NCBI GenBank assembly: GCA_945902075.1 | Contig: CAMDMA010000018.1 | Coordinates: 1 to 64,000, forward strand | Direction of reading: 5' to 3' | Source of the DNA: Candidatus Kuenenia stuttgartensis | Lineage (GTDB): Bacteria; Planctomycetota; Phycisphaerae; Phycisphaerales; SM1A02 | Length of the DNA stretch: 64,000 nt | Part shown: positions 36,355 to 44,898 of the stretch, piece by piece | Position numbering within the stretch: position 1 is the stretch's first letter | Layout of the letters: every line of letters begins with the position of its first letter | Notes under the pieces: model-generated | What the model was told of the DNA's origin: nothing | What the model saw: the letters and a program-made list of their open reading frames with translations, nothing else | The model's database searches: none | Translations under genes and position numbers: made by a program

Positions 36355-36424
36355 GGTTGAGGGCAAAAGGTTGAGGGCAAAAGGTTGAGGGCAAATGGTT
36401 GAGGGGAAGAGGTTGAGGGGAAGA
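36355..36424. repeat. 14-bp tandem repeat, five copies
   Basis: Five contiguous 14-bp units: two exact GGTTGAGGGCAAAA, one ending AAAT, then two GGTTGAGGGGAAGA. It lies 31 bp upstream of the next start codon. Confidence 0.95.
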
Positions 36425-36455
36425 CTGTCCCGTCATCGGGCGAAAGAAGGTTGTG

Positions 36456-36956
36456 ATGGCTTTGAACCACCATGGTTTGCTGTCTGTTGGTACGGCAGTA
36501 GTGATCGGTCTTGCGTTGGTGTCCGACGCCCGGTCTGCATCTGCTGCGCTCTGTACGAACTTGCACCAAATCGCATCGGGCGCTCTCTCCGCTGGTTCCG
36601 CTTCGACATCCGAACAGGGATGTTCCCAGCGATCCACTGCCACGCAGGCCGTACTAACCGGCGCAGTAGGCGCGAAGCTCATGGGAGCCGATCCCCTCGT
36701 GGAGAATGTCGGCTCCGTGATGGCATGTGTCTCAGGCTGCGCACGGCACGAGATGATCATCCGAATGTTTCACTATGTGTCCCTCGCCCATGAGAAACAC
36801 GTACACACCCTCGAACTTCTGAACGGCTTCCGGGCGACCTCGACTGTCGATTTTTTGATCGTTCCAATGCGCAGTGCCGTTTCGCCCGACATCCAGGTAT
36901 CAAGCGTCTGGCTACCGCGCGGCGGTTCCGTGCTAGTCGCAGGAATCCTCGACTGA
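36456..36956 (+). CDS. Hypothetical secreted protein
   Basis: A 166-residue frame with no recognised family. Residues 1-30 read as a signal peptide (LLSVGTAVVIGLALVSDARSASA). The mature part has five Cys (in CTNL, GCSQ, ACVSGC contexts), which could form disulfides. ATG 36456 is preceded by AGAAGG at good spacing; an adjoining GTG at 36453 is possible. It sits alone between clpC and a convergent lipoprotein-like gene, just after a minisatellite. Codon composition is less strongly GC-biased than its neighbours, so the call is uncertain. Confidence 0.5.
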   Translation: MALNHHGLLSVGTAVVIGLALVSDARSASAALCTNLHQIASGALSAGSASTSEQGCSQRSTATQAVLTGAVGAKLMGADPLVENVGSVMACVSGCARHEMIIRMFHYVSLAHEKHVHTLELLNGFRATSTVDFLIVPMRSAVSPDIQVSSVWLPRGGSVLVAGILD

Positions 36957-36992
36957 TCGCACGAATTCTTACAACGCTTCGCTGCGATCAAC

Positions 36993-37691
36993 TCATCGAA
37001 TTCCCGAGAGCAGCACACGCTTTCCATCGAATTCGATCTCCACAATCTTGAATCGAAAGTCCGAAGAGATTTGTGGCGTCAACTCGATCTGCAATGACGT
37101 CGGGCCGGTCTTTCGCATGATCACAGCGTTTGTGCTGAAACCGAAGCTGATTCGGTTGAGCAGTTTCATGACATCGTCGCGTGCGCCGCCACACCACGCA
37201 ACGAATTGCTCGCGCGCCGCATCAGGGCCCGACTCTCGTGCAGCGCGCGTTCGGACGCCTTCCGCGACCATCTGCTCCCAAAGTGCCGCATAGCGCTCTT
37301 CGCGAAATGCCCGCATGGTGTTGGCGACAACCTGCTCAGGCATCATGGCCTGCATACGCACGGTTTCTTCATCGATCTCTTCCCAGGGCAAAAACGATGG
37401 CCGCGCGGGGTCGGACGACTCACTCTCGCTCGTACTGGGTGCCTCATAGGCGTTCCCCTGCTGTCGCGCACGCTTACGCGCGAGAAACTCGGTCAACGGG
37501 ACGTAGCGAATGATCGTGCCATCGGACAGCGTCACCTCGTCAGGAAGGTCTTCAGCGGTTGTGAATCCAGGTCTTGCGCGGTACTCGACACGCGGTCCAC
37601 AAGACACGCAGAGCGTGAACAACACACAACAGAAAAACAACGGCGTCGCCAAGTCAATTGCGCGCAACAGTTGGGCGCGCGCACCGATCAT
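36993..37691 (-). CDS. Putative lipoprotein, function unknown
   Basis: A 232-residue protein with an N-terminal hydrophobic segment (about 12-30, LATPLFFCCVLFTLCVSCG) ending in a Cys that may be lipidated; the lipobox is imperfect. The middle contains TLSDGTIIRYVPLTEFLARKRA-like sequence (LSDGTIIRYVPLTEFLARK), and the C-terminal half (about 125-230) looks like a compact alpha-beta domain of the SnoaL/NTF2-like kind (AFREERYAALWEQMV), although this is only a visual impression. The start overlaps the nadB stop (ATGA), so it is translationally coupled to NAD biosynthesis without an obvious reason. Confidence 0.6.
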   Translation of the reverse strand: MIGARAQLLRAIDLATPLFFCCVLFTLCVSCGPRVEYRARPGFTTAEDLPDEVTLSDGTIIRYVPLTEFLARKRARQQGNAYEAPSTSESESSDPARPSFLPWEEIDEETVRMQAMMPEQVVANTMRAFREERYAALWEQMVAEGVRTRAARESGPDAAREQFVAWCGGARDDVMKLLNRISFGFSTNAVIMRKTGPTSLQIELTPQISSDFRFKIVEIEFDGKRVLLSGIR

Positions 37692-39442
37692 GCGTTCCCC
37701 AGATCGACTCGATCCGGCACCACGCTCAGAGCCTCGCCTCCACCAAGACTCGCCGTCGCCCGACCCACATCCCCCGCCTGCACCGCACCACCTGCTGCAA
37801 CCGCCCGAAGTTCAGGCTTCAACTCCGTGATTCGATAGAGCCGGTGCTGGAGTTCCGCTGCGCGCTGCGAGGGAAAATCGGAGCGCGTATGCGTTCCTCT
37901 CGATTCCTCTCGCGCTCGCGCGGCTGTGGCGACGAGCGCCGCGCACGAAAGCATGTTCTGAATCTCCCAGCCAGAAAGATCGTCAAAGATCTTGTCAAGC
38001 GAGTAACGACACCAGAAGTGAATCATGTCGAGCGCATCGGCAAGGCGATTGCCAGCGCGAACGATCCCGACATTTCGCCACATCGCGCTGCGGAGGCTTG
38101 AGCGCACATCGACAAGATCAAGTTCGCCCTTGTCACTCGGACGAATGTCGCTCACCACGCGCATATTCCCGCGCGGCGCGACATCGGACAACGCCGCAGC
38201 AACTCCGGCGCGCCGTCCAAACACCAATCCCTCGAGGAGCGAGTTCGACGCCAACCGATTCGCGCCGTGAAGCCCGTTACAGGCTGCCTCGCCACAGGCG
38301 AAGAGCCCCGGAACGTTGGTGCGTCCATCGAGGTCCGTCCAGACGCCCCCGATCGTGTAATGCGCGGCAGGCATGACAGGAATTGGTGTCGTGCCAGGAT
38401 CGATGCCGTAGCCAGCAAGTAACTGACCAAGCCCCGGAAAACGATCGGCAAACCCCCGAGAACCAAGCGAACGCGCATCAAGAAACACGTTTGGATCCTG
38501 TGTCTCGGCGAGGTGTTCAACGATGCCGCGACTGACAATGTCACGAGGCGCAAGCTCCGCAAGCGGATGGCGACCCTGCATGAATCGCCGTCCGGCGCGA
38601 TCCACAAGCGTCGCACCCTCCCCGCGCACTGCCTCCGAAATCAAAAAACGCCCCGCACCCGCGACGTAGAGCGCGGTGGGATGAAACTGCATGAACTCGA
38701 GGTCGGCGACAACCGCACCCGCGCGCCAAGCCATCGCAACACCATCGCCGGTTGCAACGCGCGCGTTGGTCGTCTCGCGCCAAATCTGACCGAGTCCACC
38801 AGACGCAAGAATGGTTGCACGCGCCCAAATGATCTGCAGCCCGTACTTCGGATGATGGGTTATTGCACCGAGCACCCGGTCATCGCCGCGCGCGGATGTT
38901 CCCGCGGTGACAAGGTCGAGGGCAAAGCACCTGTCAAACATGCGTATCCGCGCATCGGTGCGACACGCGGCGAGCAGCGTCCGTGAGAGCTCTCGTCCGG
39001 TCGCGTCACCATCTGTATGCACAATCCGTCGACGACCGTGTCCTCCCTCGCGCGTGAGCGCAAGGCGTCCTAGGTCATCACGATCAAAGCGCATGCCGAC
39101 ATCAATGAGCCTCTCAATTTCGCGCGGACCTTCCTCAACGAGTGTGCGCACCGTGTCGAACTCACAGAGCCCCGCGCCTGCCTCGAGCGTGTCGTTGATG
39201 TGGTCGGCAACCGCATCATCCGGCGCGAGCACCGCGGCAATTCCACCTTGCGCCCACGCCGTGTTGGTGCGATCGAGTTCATCCTTCGCGACGACAATCA
39301 CATCGCCATGTTCGCTCGCCGCCAGCGCCGCGCGCAGCCCCGCCACGCCTGAACCGATCACAAGCGTGTCGGTGAAGATCGCCGGCAGCAACTGCGATCG
39401 AAATGGAATCAGATAGCGGCGATCGGCAATCGGCGTGAGCAT
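37688..39442 (-). CDS. nadB: L-aspartate oxidase NadB
   Basis: NadB oxidises L-aspartate to iminoaspartate, the first step of de novo NAD synthesis. The 584-residue flavoprotein has the dinucleotide-binding motif VIGSGVAGLRAALAA near 30, TAWAQGGIAAVL, HTDGDATGRE, the catalytic FMQFHPTALY, RGEGATLVDRAGRRFM, MPAAHYTIGGVWTD and GANRLASNSLLEGLVFG, all standard for NadB. The fumarate-reductase-like C-terminal helical domain is complete. It follows the TolB-like gene by 6 bp and overlaps the lipoprotein gene. No nadA or nadC is seen nearby. Confidence 0.96.
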   Translation of the reverse strand: MLTPIADRRYLIPFRSQLLPAIFTDTLVIGSGVAGLRAALAASEHGDVIVVAKDELDRTNTAWAQGGIAAVLAPDDAVADHINDTLEAGAGLCEFDTVRTLVEEGPREIERLIDVGMRFDRDDLGRLALTREGGHGRRRIVHTDGDATGRELSRTLLAACRTDARIRMFDRCFALDLVTAGTSARGDDRVLGAITHHPKYGLQIIWARATILASGGLGQIWRETTNARVATGDGVAMAWRAGAVVADLEFMQFHPTALYVAGAGRFLISEAVRGEGATLVDRAGRRFMQGRHPLAELAPRDIVSRGIVEHLAETQDPNVFLDARSLGSRGFADRFPGLGQLLAGYGIDPGTTPIPVMPAAHYTIGGVWTDLDGRTNVPGLFACGEAACNGLHGANRLASNSLLEGLVFGRRAGVAAALSDVAPRGNMRVVSDIRPSDKGELDLVDVRSSLRSAMWRNVGIVRAGNRLADALDMIHFWCRYSLDKIFDDLSGWEIQNMLSCAALVATAARAREESRGTHTRSDFPSQRAAELQHRLYRITELKPELRAVAAGGAVQAGDVGRATASLGGGEALSVVPDRVDLGNA

Positions 39443-39448
39443 CGCAGA

Positions 39449-40579
39449 TCAGTTCTTCGAATCGCTCGACGGTGGCGTCGCGGAATCGATGTAAGTCCCA
39501 ACATACAACTGGCTCGACTTACCCTCATGGCGCTGGCCGGTCCAAAGAAGCCACTTTCCATCGGGAGAAAACACGGGCAGCACATCCGCTCCTTCTGCCT
39601 CGGTGACACGACGGCGCAGCGGCTCGGTCGCGGCGCCATCTGGCAGCACGATCTCAAACACCTCATAGTTCCGGTGTCCGATTTCACTCGACGCATAGAC
39701 GAGCGTCTTTCCATCGGGACGGAAGAACGGGCACCAGTTGACATGCTCATTCGCCGTCAATTGACGCTCGTTGGCGATGCCGGTGATTACGCCGTCTTTG
39801 TCGAACACGAGATCGGCGACGAAGACTTGCAGCAGATTGTCGTTCTTGCGATCGGAGCGGTAGCAAATGCGCTTTCCGTTCGGCGAAAAGAACGGCCCGC
39901 CGTCATACCCAGGTGCTTTGACAATCGCGGTGCGCGCGCCGGTCTTGAGATCTCGAACATAGAGGTCCCCGTCGCCCGACTCAAGCGAGCAGAAGAGGAG
40001 ATGACGGCCATCGGGCGAGGTGCTTCCTTCCGCGATGTACGCCTTGCCGTCGCCCTCGACGTTCTTGAGTGACGCCGCGGAGCCATCAGCAGTCGCGAGG
40101 TCGACCTCGACGATGCGCGTCTCCGGCGGAAAACTCCATCGATACCGCGATGTGCCTCGTTGGTAGCCGGGCGTGTTCTGCGCGGTCGGCGGCCCAACGG
40201 TGGATGCAAACAACAGCGTGCCTGGCCTCGTCGAGTGAAACCAACCGCAGGTGTTGGCGCTTCCCTTAGGAGAGACGCGGCGAATGTTGGTGAGGCCGGT
40301 GATGTTGCCGCGTCCGTCGCGCGCGACATCGGAGACATACATCGCATAAAAGTCCTCTGCTTCAGCACCGTCGACAGGTCGTTCGATCGCTTGAAACACG
40401 ATGTGTTTGGCGTCAGGCGAGAAGTAACTCTCTCCAGCCTTGAGAAAGCGCTCCGGGAACGTAAGTTGGATCGCGCCGGAAACGCCGGGCTCTGCCGCCG
40501 GCGGCGCGGCAGACGCGACCGTGTTCATCGCGAGCGTGAGAGTGAATACGGACGCGGTTCGAGTGACTGCGGAAAGCAT
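39449..40579 (-). CDS. TolB-like beta-propeller (PD40) exported protein
   Basis: A 376-residue exported protein: signal peptide (about 1-25, TLTLAMNTVASAAP) then a TolB/PD40 propeller. The blade motif SPDGKxLLF recurs as FSPDAKHIVFQ, SPDGRHLLFCS, FSPNGKRICYRSDR, FRPDGKTLVYAS and FSPDGKWLLWTGQ, giving about six blades. No enzyme residues are seen. It may bind peptides or other periplasmic partners as TolB does, but it lies next to nadB rather than in a tol-pal cluster. Confidence 0.85.
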   Translation of the reverse strand: MLSAVTRTASVFTLTLAMNTVASAAPPAAEPGVSGAIQLTFPERFLKAGESYFSPDAKHIVFQAIERPVDGAEAEDFYAMYVSDVARDGRGNITGLTNIRRVSPKGSANTCGWFHSTRPGTLLFASTVGPPTAQNTPGYQRGTSRYRWSFPPETRIVEVDLATADGSAASLKNVEGDGKAYIAEGSTSPDGRHLLFCSLESGDGDLYVRDLKTGARTAIVKAPGYDGGPFFSPNGKRICYRSDRKNDNLLQVFVADLVFDKDGVITGIANERQLTANEHVNWCPFFRPDGKTLVYASSEIGHRNYEVFEIVLPDGAATEPLRRRVTEAEGADVLPVFSPDGKWLLWTGQRHEGKSSQLYVGTYIDSATPPSSDSKN

Positions 40580-40602
40580 GGTCGGTTAGTGTAGTCATCC
40601 TC

Positions 40603-41250
40603 GTGACTTTCCCCGGCTACGCGATCCTCTTCCATGACCCGTTTCTTGTCGCCGTCGACAAGGTGTCGGGGCTGCTCTCCGTGCCCGGCATTGGGCCGGA
40701 AAAGGCAGATTGTCTCGTCGCGCGTCTGCAGAATGACTTTCCAGGCGCGCGCATTGTGCATCGGCTTGATCGCGATACTTCGGGGGTGCTTGTCCTTGCG
40801 AGAGACGCAGCGACCCACCGGTCGCTGTCGATGCTCTTCGAGGCGCGCGAGGTCGAGAAAATGTACGAAGCCCTTGTTGCCGGGCATCTCGCCGACAACC
40901 GCGGTGACATCGATCGACCGCTTCGTAAGGAGGCGCTTGGGAGCGCGCGGCAGATCGTGCATCAAACGGAGGGGAAGCCCAGTTTGACGACCTACGAAGT
41001 GCTCGCGCGGGCAACCGATCCAGACGGCTTCGCGTGGACGAGGGTTCGACTCCTGCCAAAGACTGGCCGAAGCCACCAACTCCGCGTTCACATGCTTTCG
41101 ATTGGGCATCCGATCCTCGGAGACGACCTGTACGCCGAAGGCCCTGCCCGAAGCGTGCGTCCACGGCTCTGCCTACACGCGGGGATGCTTGCTTTCCGGC
41201 ATCCTGCGACGGGCGCGCACGCGGTGTTTACAGCACCGTCTCCGTTCTGA
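40603..41250 (+). CDS. RluA-family pseudouridine synthase
   Basis: Pseudouridine synthases isomerise uridine in rRNA or tRNA. The 215-residue protein has ILFHDPFLVAVDKVSGLLSVPG at the N terminus, the catalytic-Asp motif HRLDRDTSGVLVLA near 52, TGRSHQLRVHM near 148, and GHPILGDDLY, characteristic of RluA-type enzymes. There is no S4 domain, and the length fits RluA rather than RluC/RluD. GTG 40603 is the likely start, as it precedes homology directly. Divergent from the TolB-like gene by 23 bp. Confidence 0.94.
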   Translation: MTFPGYAILFHDPFLVAVDKVSGLLSVPGIGPEKADCLVARLQNDFPGARIVHRLDRDTSGVLVLARDAATHRSLSMLFEAREVEKMYEALVAGHLADNRGDIDRPLRKEALGSARQIVHQTEGKPSLTTYEVLARATDPDGFAWTRVRLLPKTGRSHQLRVHMLSIGHPILGDDLYAEGPARSVRPRLCLHAGMLAFRHPATGAHAVFTAPSPF

Positions 41251-41303
41251 CCAGAAATTGAGGTCGTTTCGTTTCATTCGGCACGCAGCGAGTGACCCGA
41301 GGT

Positions 41304-42203
41304 TCAACGGCCGCAGAGGAGCGCTGTCGCTTCTACCGCGAGTCGGGCCGTACGCCCATCGATGTCGGCTGATGGATTCACCTCAACCACCTCAACCGCC
41401 ACAACGCCACGATGTGCACCGACGCGCATAAGTATCTCGGCGGCCTCTGACCACTCAAGGCCGCCGGGAACGTGGCAATCCACGCCGGGTGCGATTGATG
41501 GATCAAGACTGTCGAGATCAAAGCTCACGCTGAGTCGACCGTCCGCACCGGCGGCAATGGAGAGCGCCTCGGCCATAACGCTGGCAACTCCGCGCGCACG
41601 GATTTCTAGTGGCGTGATCATGCGACAGCCGAGACGCGCGACGATTTCGCGCTCGCCGTCGTCGACATCGCGCGTGCCGAGATACACCGTCCGTCGGGGG
41701 TCGCGAAGCCCTCCGTCGACCACGGCGCGAAACGCCGGCACATCGATCCCATGAATCGCTGCCAACATCATGCCGTGGAGGTTTCCTGAGGGCGTGCTCT
41801 CCATGGTGTTCGCATCGGTGTGCGCGTCGATCCAGAGGAGTCCCGGCGGCTCCCATCCACGTGCGCGTGCGGAGCGACCAACTGCAGCCTGCGTGGCCGC
41901 ACCGAGCGAATGATCACCGCCAAGAACGCAGGGCAGCGCGCCACGCAACAGTACCGCCTCAACAGCTGCACGCAACTCAAGCGAGTAACGCTCTGTTTCC
42001 TCGACAAGCGCCGCTCCGGGATCGCGACCTCGTTGGCGCTCGACATCGCGAGCGACAATGTCCCCAAGATCACGCATCGCGCCGAGCCTTCGCGAAAGCC
42101 CCGCCGCGCGCATCGCAGTCGGCCCCGCTGCCGTCCCGCGACAACGCCCGCCAAGCCCAAATCGCGCACCGATCACTTCAATGGAACGCTGCACACCCGT
42201 CAT
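41304..42203 (-). CDS. Arginase (ureohydrolase family)
   Basis: Arginase splits L-arginine to ornithine and urea with a two-manganese centre. The 299-residue protein has all metal-ligand motifs: GGDHSLG near 95, DAHTDANT near 125, and SFDLDSLDPSIAPG near 227, plus SGNLHGMM, which favours arginase over agmatinase. The length is normal. The start overlaps the stop of the upstream M1 peptidase gene (ATGA), so the two may be cotranslated, perhaps linking peptide and arginine degradation (inference). Confidence 0.92.
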   Translation of the reverse strand: MTGVQRSIEVIGARFGLGGRCRGTAAGPTAMRAAGLSRRLGAMRDLGDIVARDVERQRGRDPGAALVEETERYSLELRAAVEAVLLRGALPCVLGGDHSLGAATQAAVGRSARARGWEPPGLLWIDAHTDANTMESTPSGNLHGMMLAAIHGIDVPAFRAVVDGGLRDPRRTVYLGTRDVDDGEREIVARLGCRMITPLEIRARGVASVMAEALSIAAGADGRLSVSFDLDSLDPSIAPGVDCHVPGGLEWSEAAEILMRVGAHRGVVAVEVVEVNPSADIDGRTARLAVEATALLCGR

Positions 42204-44878
42204 GTTCCCCCACTTCGTCTCCCGCGACGGCTACTTTCGCGGAGTTCGCCCGCCGAAGTCACGATGAACGACAGATCATCGTCGGTGCCGATCGCTCCAT
42301 CCGGTCCTGCTGACACGATTTGCGCGATACCACCGCTTTCCTCTGGCGCACCATCGAGGATGACAAACGCATGTCCCCAGCCGTCTCTCAAAGCGACAAG
42401 GTCTTCGCTTGTCGTCACGCTTCCTGCACTCCGTCCGGCTTTGATCGCAACGGCAACCCGCGAAGCCAACGTCGTCGCACCCGCACGGGTTGTCTCGCTG
42501 CCGACCGCGTCCTGCGCGTCACGCATCGGGTTCGACCCACGATCACGCGGCTCAACGGTGAATGCGCCCTTTGCAATCTCTTGGGGAAAGGCGTTGTCAC
42601 TCGGGTCGCGATCCGCAGTCTCACGATGCGGATCAAGCTCGATTCGCGCGATCTCACGCTCGGTGACGAAAAGTTTCGCTGCCTGCTGGCCACCGGCATA
42701 CCGCCAGATTTCCGCAGGAATCATCACACTTTCCGTCGACCCGTCCGTGAAGGTCAAAAGCAAAGGAAGCGGCGACGGTACACCTCCGTTGTTGGTGAAT
42801 CGCGCGATGGCAAACGAAAGCCGCGTGTTGAGCAGTGCCGCGTCGCGTTCACCAAGTCGTTCGACCAAGCGCTTGAAGCGCTTGCGGTCTTCCGCAGTGA
42901 CATCCAATTCATCGAAGGTCGAATAAAAATCAAGGAGTTCCGGAAATCGATCCGCGCGCACTGCAAGCTCTGCGTTGCGCTCCGTGCTCCGCGTCTTCGG
43001 TTGTGCGTCGCGATCTGACTTCTTCGCCGATTTCACAATCTCAGGATCGCGGGTATCAAGCGTGTACCGCGTGAGTTTCTCGATACGAATGTCGACCGGC
43101 CGCGTGGTGTAAAACCAACCACGCCAGAACCAATCGAGATCAACACCTGATGCGTCTTCCATCGAGCGAAAGAAGTCTGCCGGCTCCGGACGCTTGAACG
43201 CCCAACGTCGACAATATTCACGGAACGCGAAGTCGAAGAGTTCGCGGCCAAGCACGGTTTCGCGCAACACATTGAGCGCAGTCGCCGGCTTGGCGTAGGC
43301 GTTCGGCCCGAGCTTACGGACGCTCTCCGAATTGGTCATGATCGGCTCCTGATCGACGTCGGTCATATAGCCGACGATTCGCTCCGGATCACCGCGACCG
43401 CTTGGATATTTATGCTGCCACTCCTGCTCGGCAAGAAACTGAACGAACGTGTTGAGGCCTTCGTCCATCCACGTCCATTGCCGCTCATCCGAATTGATAA
43501 ACATGGGAAACCAGTTGTGACCGACCTCGTGGATCACCACTCCGATGAGGCCCCACTTTGTACCCGCGGTGTAGGTCCCGTCCTTTTCAGGACGCGGGCC
43601 GTTAAAGGAAATCATCGGGTACTCCATTCCACCCACGGGCCCGTTCACGCTTATCGCGACCGGGTAGGGATACGGGTACGCGTGGTGCGAGTAGGAGTGA
43701 ATCGTGTGCGCCACTGCGTGCGTCGAATAGCGGCTCCAGAGTGGCTCGGCCTCGCGTGGGTAAAAACTCATCGCGAGTGCTGATCGATCGGTGCCGGGGA
43801 TAGGCGCATTCGACGCGTCCCAAATGAATGATGGACTCGCGCCGAATGCGACATCGCGCACGTTTTTCGCGGCAAATCGCCACGTTCGCGTACCGACGGG
43901 TTTCGCCGCCCGAAGGGTCGCTGCCTCCTCAGGCGTCGTAATGAATTGCGGCTTCTCATCCATGCGCGCGGCTGCAAGACGCTCCTGCTGCGCGGCGGAG
44001 AGGACATCGGATGGATTTGTCAGTTCGCCTGTTGCTCCAACGGTCCATGTGTCCGGCACGGTCACGGCAAGTGTGTAGTCGCCGAACTCAAGCGCGAATT
44101 CGCCAGTTCCAAGAAACTGCTTGTGCTGCCAACCGCGTACATCGTTGTACGGTGCAAGCCGTGGGAAAAACTGCGCCATCACGTAAAGCGGCGCGAGGTC
44201 GGGCGATTTGAGTTCGGGGTCGCTCTCGCCAAGCAACTCATAGTTGGAACGCGCGCGCGATGTGGTGTTTTTTACAACCGAGAATCGCCACATCATGTCG
44301 AACGCAAACGATGCACCCGGCTGGAGCGGCGTCGGCAGATCGACGCGCATCATCGTGTCGACGACGGTCGCGGCGAGCGTCGATCCGTTGGTGTCATTGA
44401 TCACAATGTCGCGATAGCCGCCATCCCATGCCGCGTTCTCAACCGCTTGGCGAAGGAAGTTGATCCCCTGCGGTTTGGACAGATCTGGTGCTGGTTCTGC
44501 GCGAGCACCGAGCGCATCGTCGCGAAAGCGATTTTGATCGAGTTGCAGCCAGAGGTAGCGCAGTTCATCGGGTGAGTTGTTGTGATAGGTGATGCGTTGA
44601 CGACCAACAACTTCGGCACGCACCGGGTCAAGCGTGACCTCAATCGCGTGATCCACTTTCTGCTGCCAGTACCGCGGGCCGGGTGCGCCCGATGCTGTGC
44701 GGGTATCACTTGGCGTTGGCAACACCTCGTCGAGTTGTCGAAAGGAGTCGCCTTCGACGAGCACGGAGGGCGGCACAATCACGGGTTGGACAAAGTCCAT
44801 CGCGAGGTCCGGAGGCTGGACGACGGCGAGGAGCACGAGGGTCGCGAGCGCGGAAAGCATCTGCGCAATGTAAGCCAT
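42200..44878 (-). CDS. M1-family metallopeptidase, exported
   Basis: An 892-residue zinc peptidase of the M1 gluzincin type. An N-terminal signal peptide (about 1-20, MLSALATLVLLAVVQ) precedes the beta domain and the catalytic domain, with HEVGHNWFP near 449, 18 residues, then the Glu of WMDEGLN, exactly the HExxH-X18-E ligand set. A GMEYP segment (near 414) stands in place of the GAMEN substrate-binding motif. The C-terminal region (about 620-892) is less conserved and ends in a beta segment with an Arg-rich tail. It follows the kinase gene by 20 bp on the same strand. Confidence 0.9.
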   Translation of the reverse strand: MAYIAQMLSALATLVLLAVVQPPDLAMDFVQPVIVPPSVLVEGDSFRQLDEVLPTPSDTRTASGAPGPRYWQQKVDHAIEVTLDPVRAEVVGRQRITYHNNSPDELRYLWLQLDQNRFRDDALGARAEPAPDLSKPQGINFLRQAVENAAWDGGYRDIVINDTNGSTLAATVVDTMMRVDLPTPLQPGASFAFDMMWRFSVVKNTTSRARSNYELLGESDPELKSPDLAPLYVMAQFFPRLAPYNDVRGWQHKQFLGTGEFALEFGDYTLAVTVPDTWTVGATGELTNPSDVLSAAQQERLAAARMDEKPQFITTPEEAATLRAAKPVGTRTWRFAAKNVRDVAFGASPSFIWDASNAPIPGTDRSALAMSFYPREAEPLWSRYSTHAVAHTIHSYSHHAYPYPYPVAISVNGPVGGMEYPMISFNGPRPEKDGTYTAGTKWGLIGVVIHEVGHNWFPMFINSDERQWTWMDEGLNTFVQFLAEQEWQHKYPSGRGDPERIVGYMTDVDQEPIMTNSESVRKLGPNAYAKPATALNVLRETVLGRELFDFAFREYCRRWAFKRPEPADFFRSMEDASGVDLDWFWRGWFYTTRPVDIRIEKLTRYTLDTRDPEIVKSAKKSDRDAQPKTRSTERNAELAVRADRFPELLDFYSTFDELDVTAEDRKRFKRLVERLGERDAALLNTRLSFAIARFTNNGGVPSPLPLLLTFTDGSTESVMIPAEIWRYAGGQQAAKLFVTEREIARIELDPHRETADRDPSDNAFPQEIAKGAFTVEPRDRGSNPMRDAQDAVGSETTRAGATTLASRVAVAIKAGRSAGSVTTSEDLVALRDGWGHAFVILDGAPEESGGIAQIVSAGPDGAIGTDDDLSFIVTSAGELRESSRRGRRSGGT

Positions 44879-44898
44879 AAATCGCTCTCTTCACCTCT

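Larger units (their letters stand above)
36079..36455. other. 377-bp intergenic region with terminator and minisatellite
   Basis: It contains the clpC terminator (36116-36154), an AT-rich stretch (36165-36195), and five 14-bp repeats (36355-36424). A minus-strand open frame crosses it but owes its length to the repeats and is not supported as a gene. Confidence 0.75.

Noticed and set aside
36185-36760. Minus-strand 191-codon frame with FALNHLPSTF-type repeats
   Set aside because: Its repeats derive from the intergenic 14-bp minisatellite, and it overlaps a plus-strand frame with a signal peptide and ribosome-binding site.
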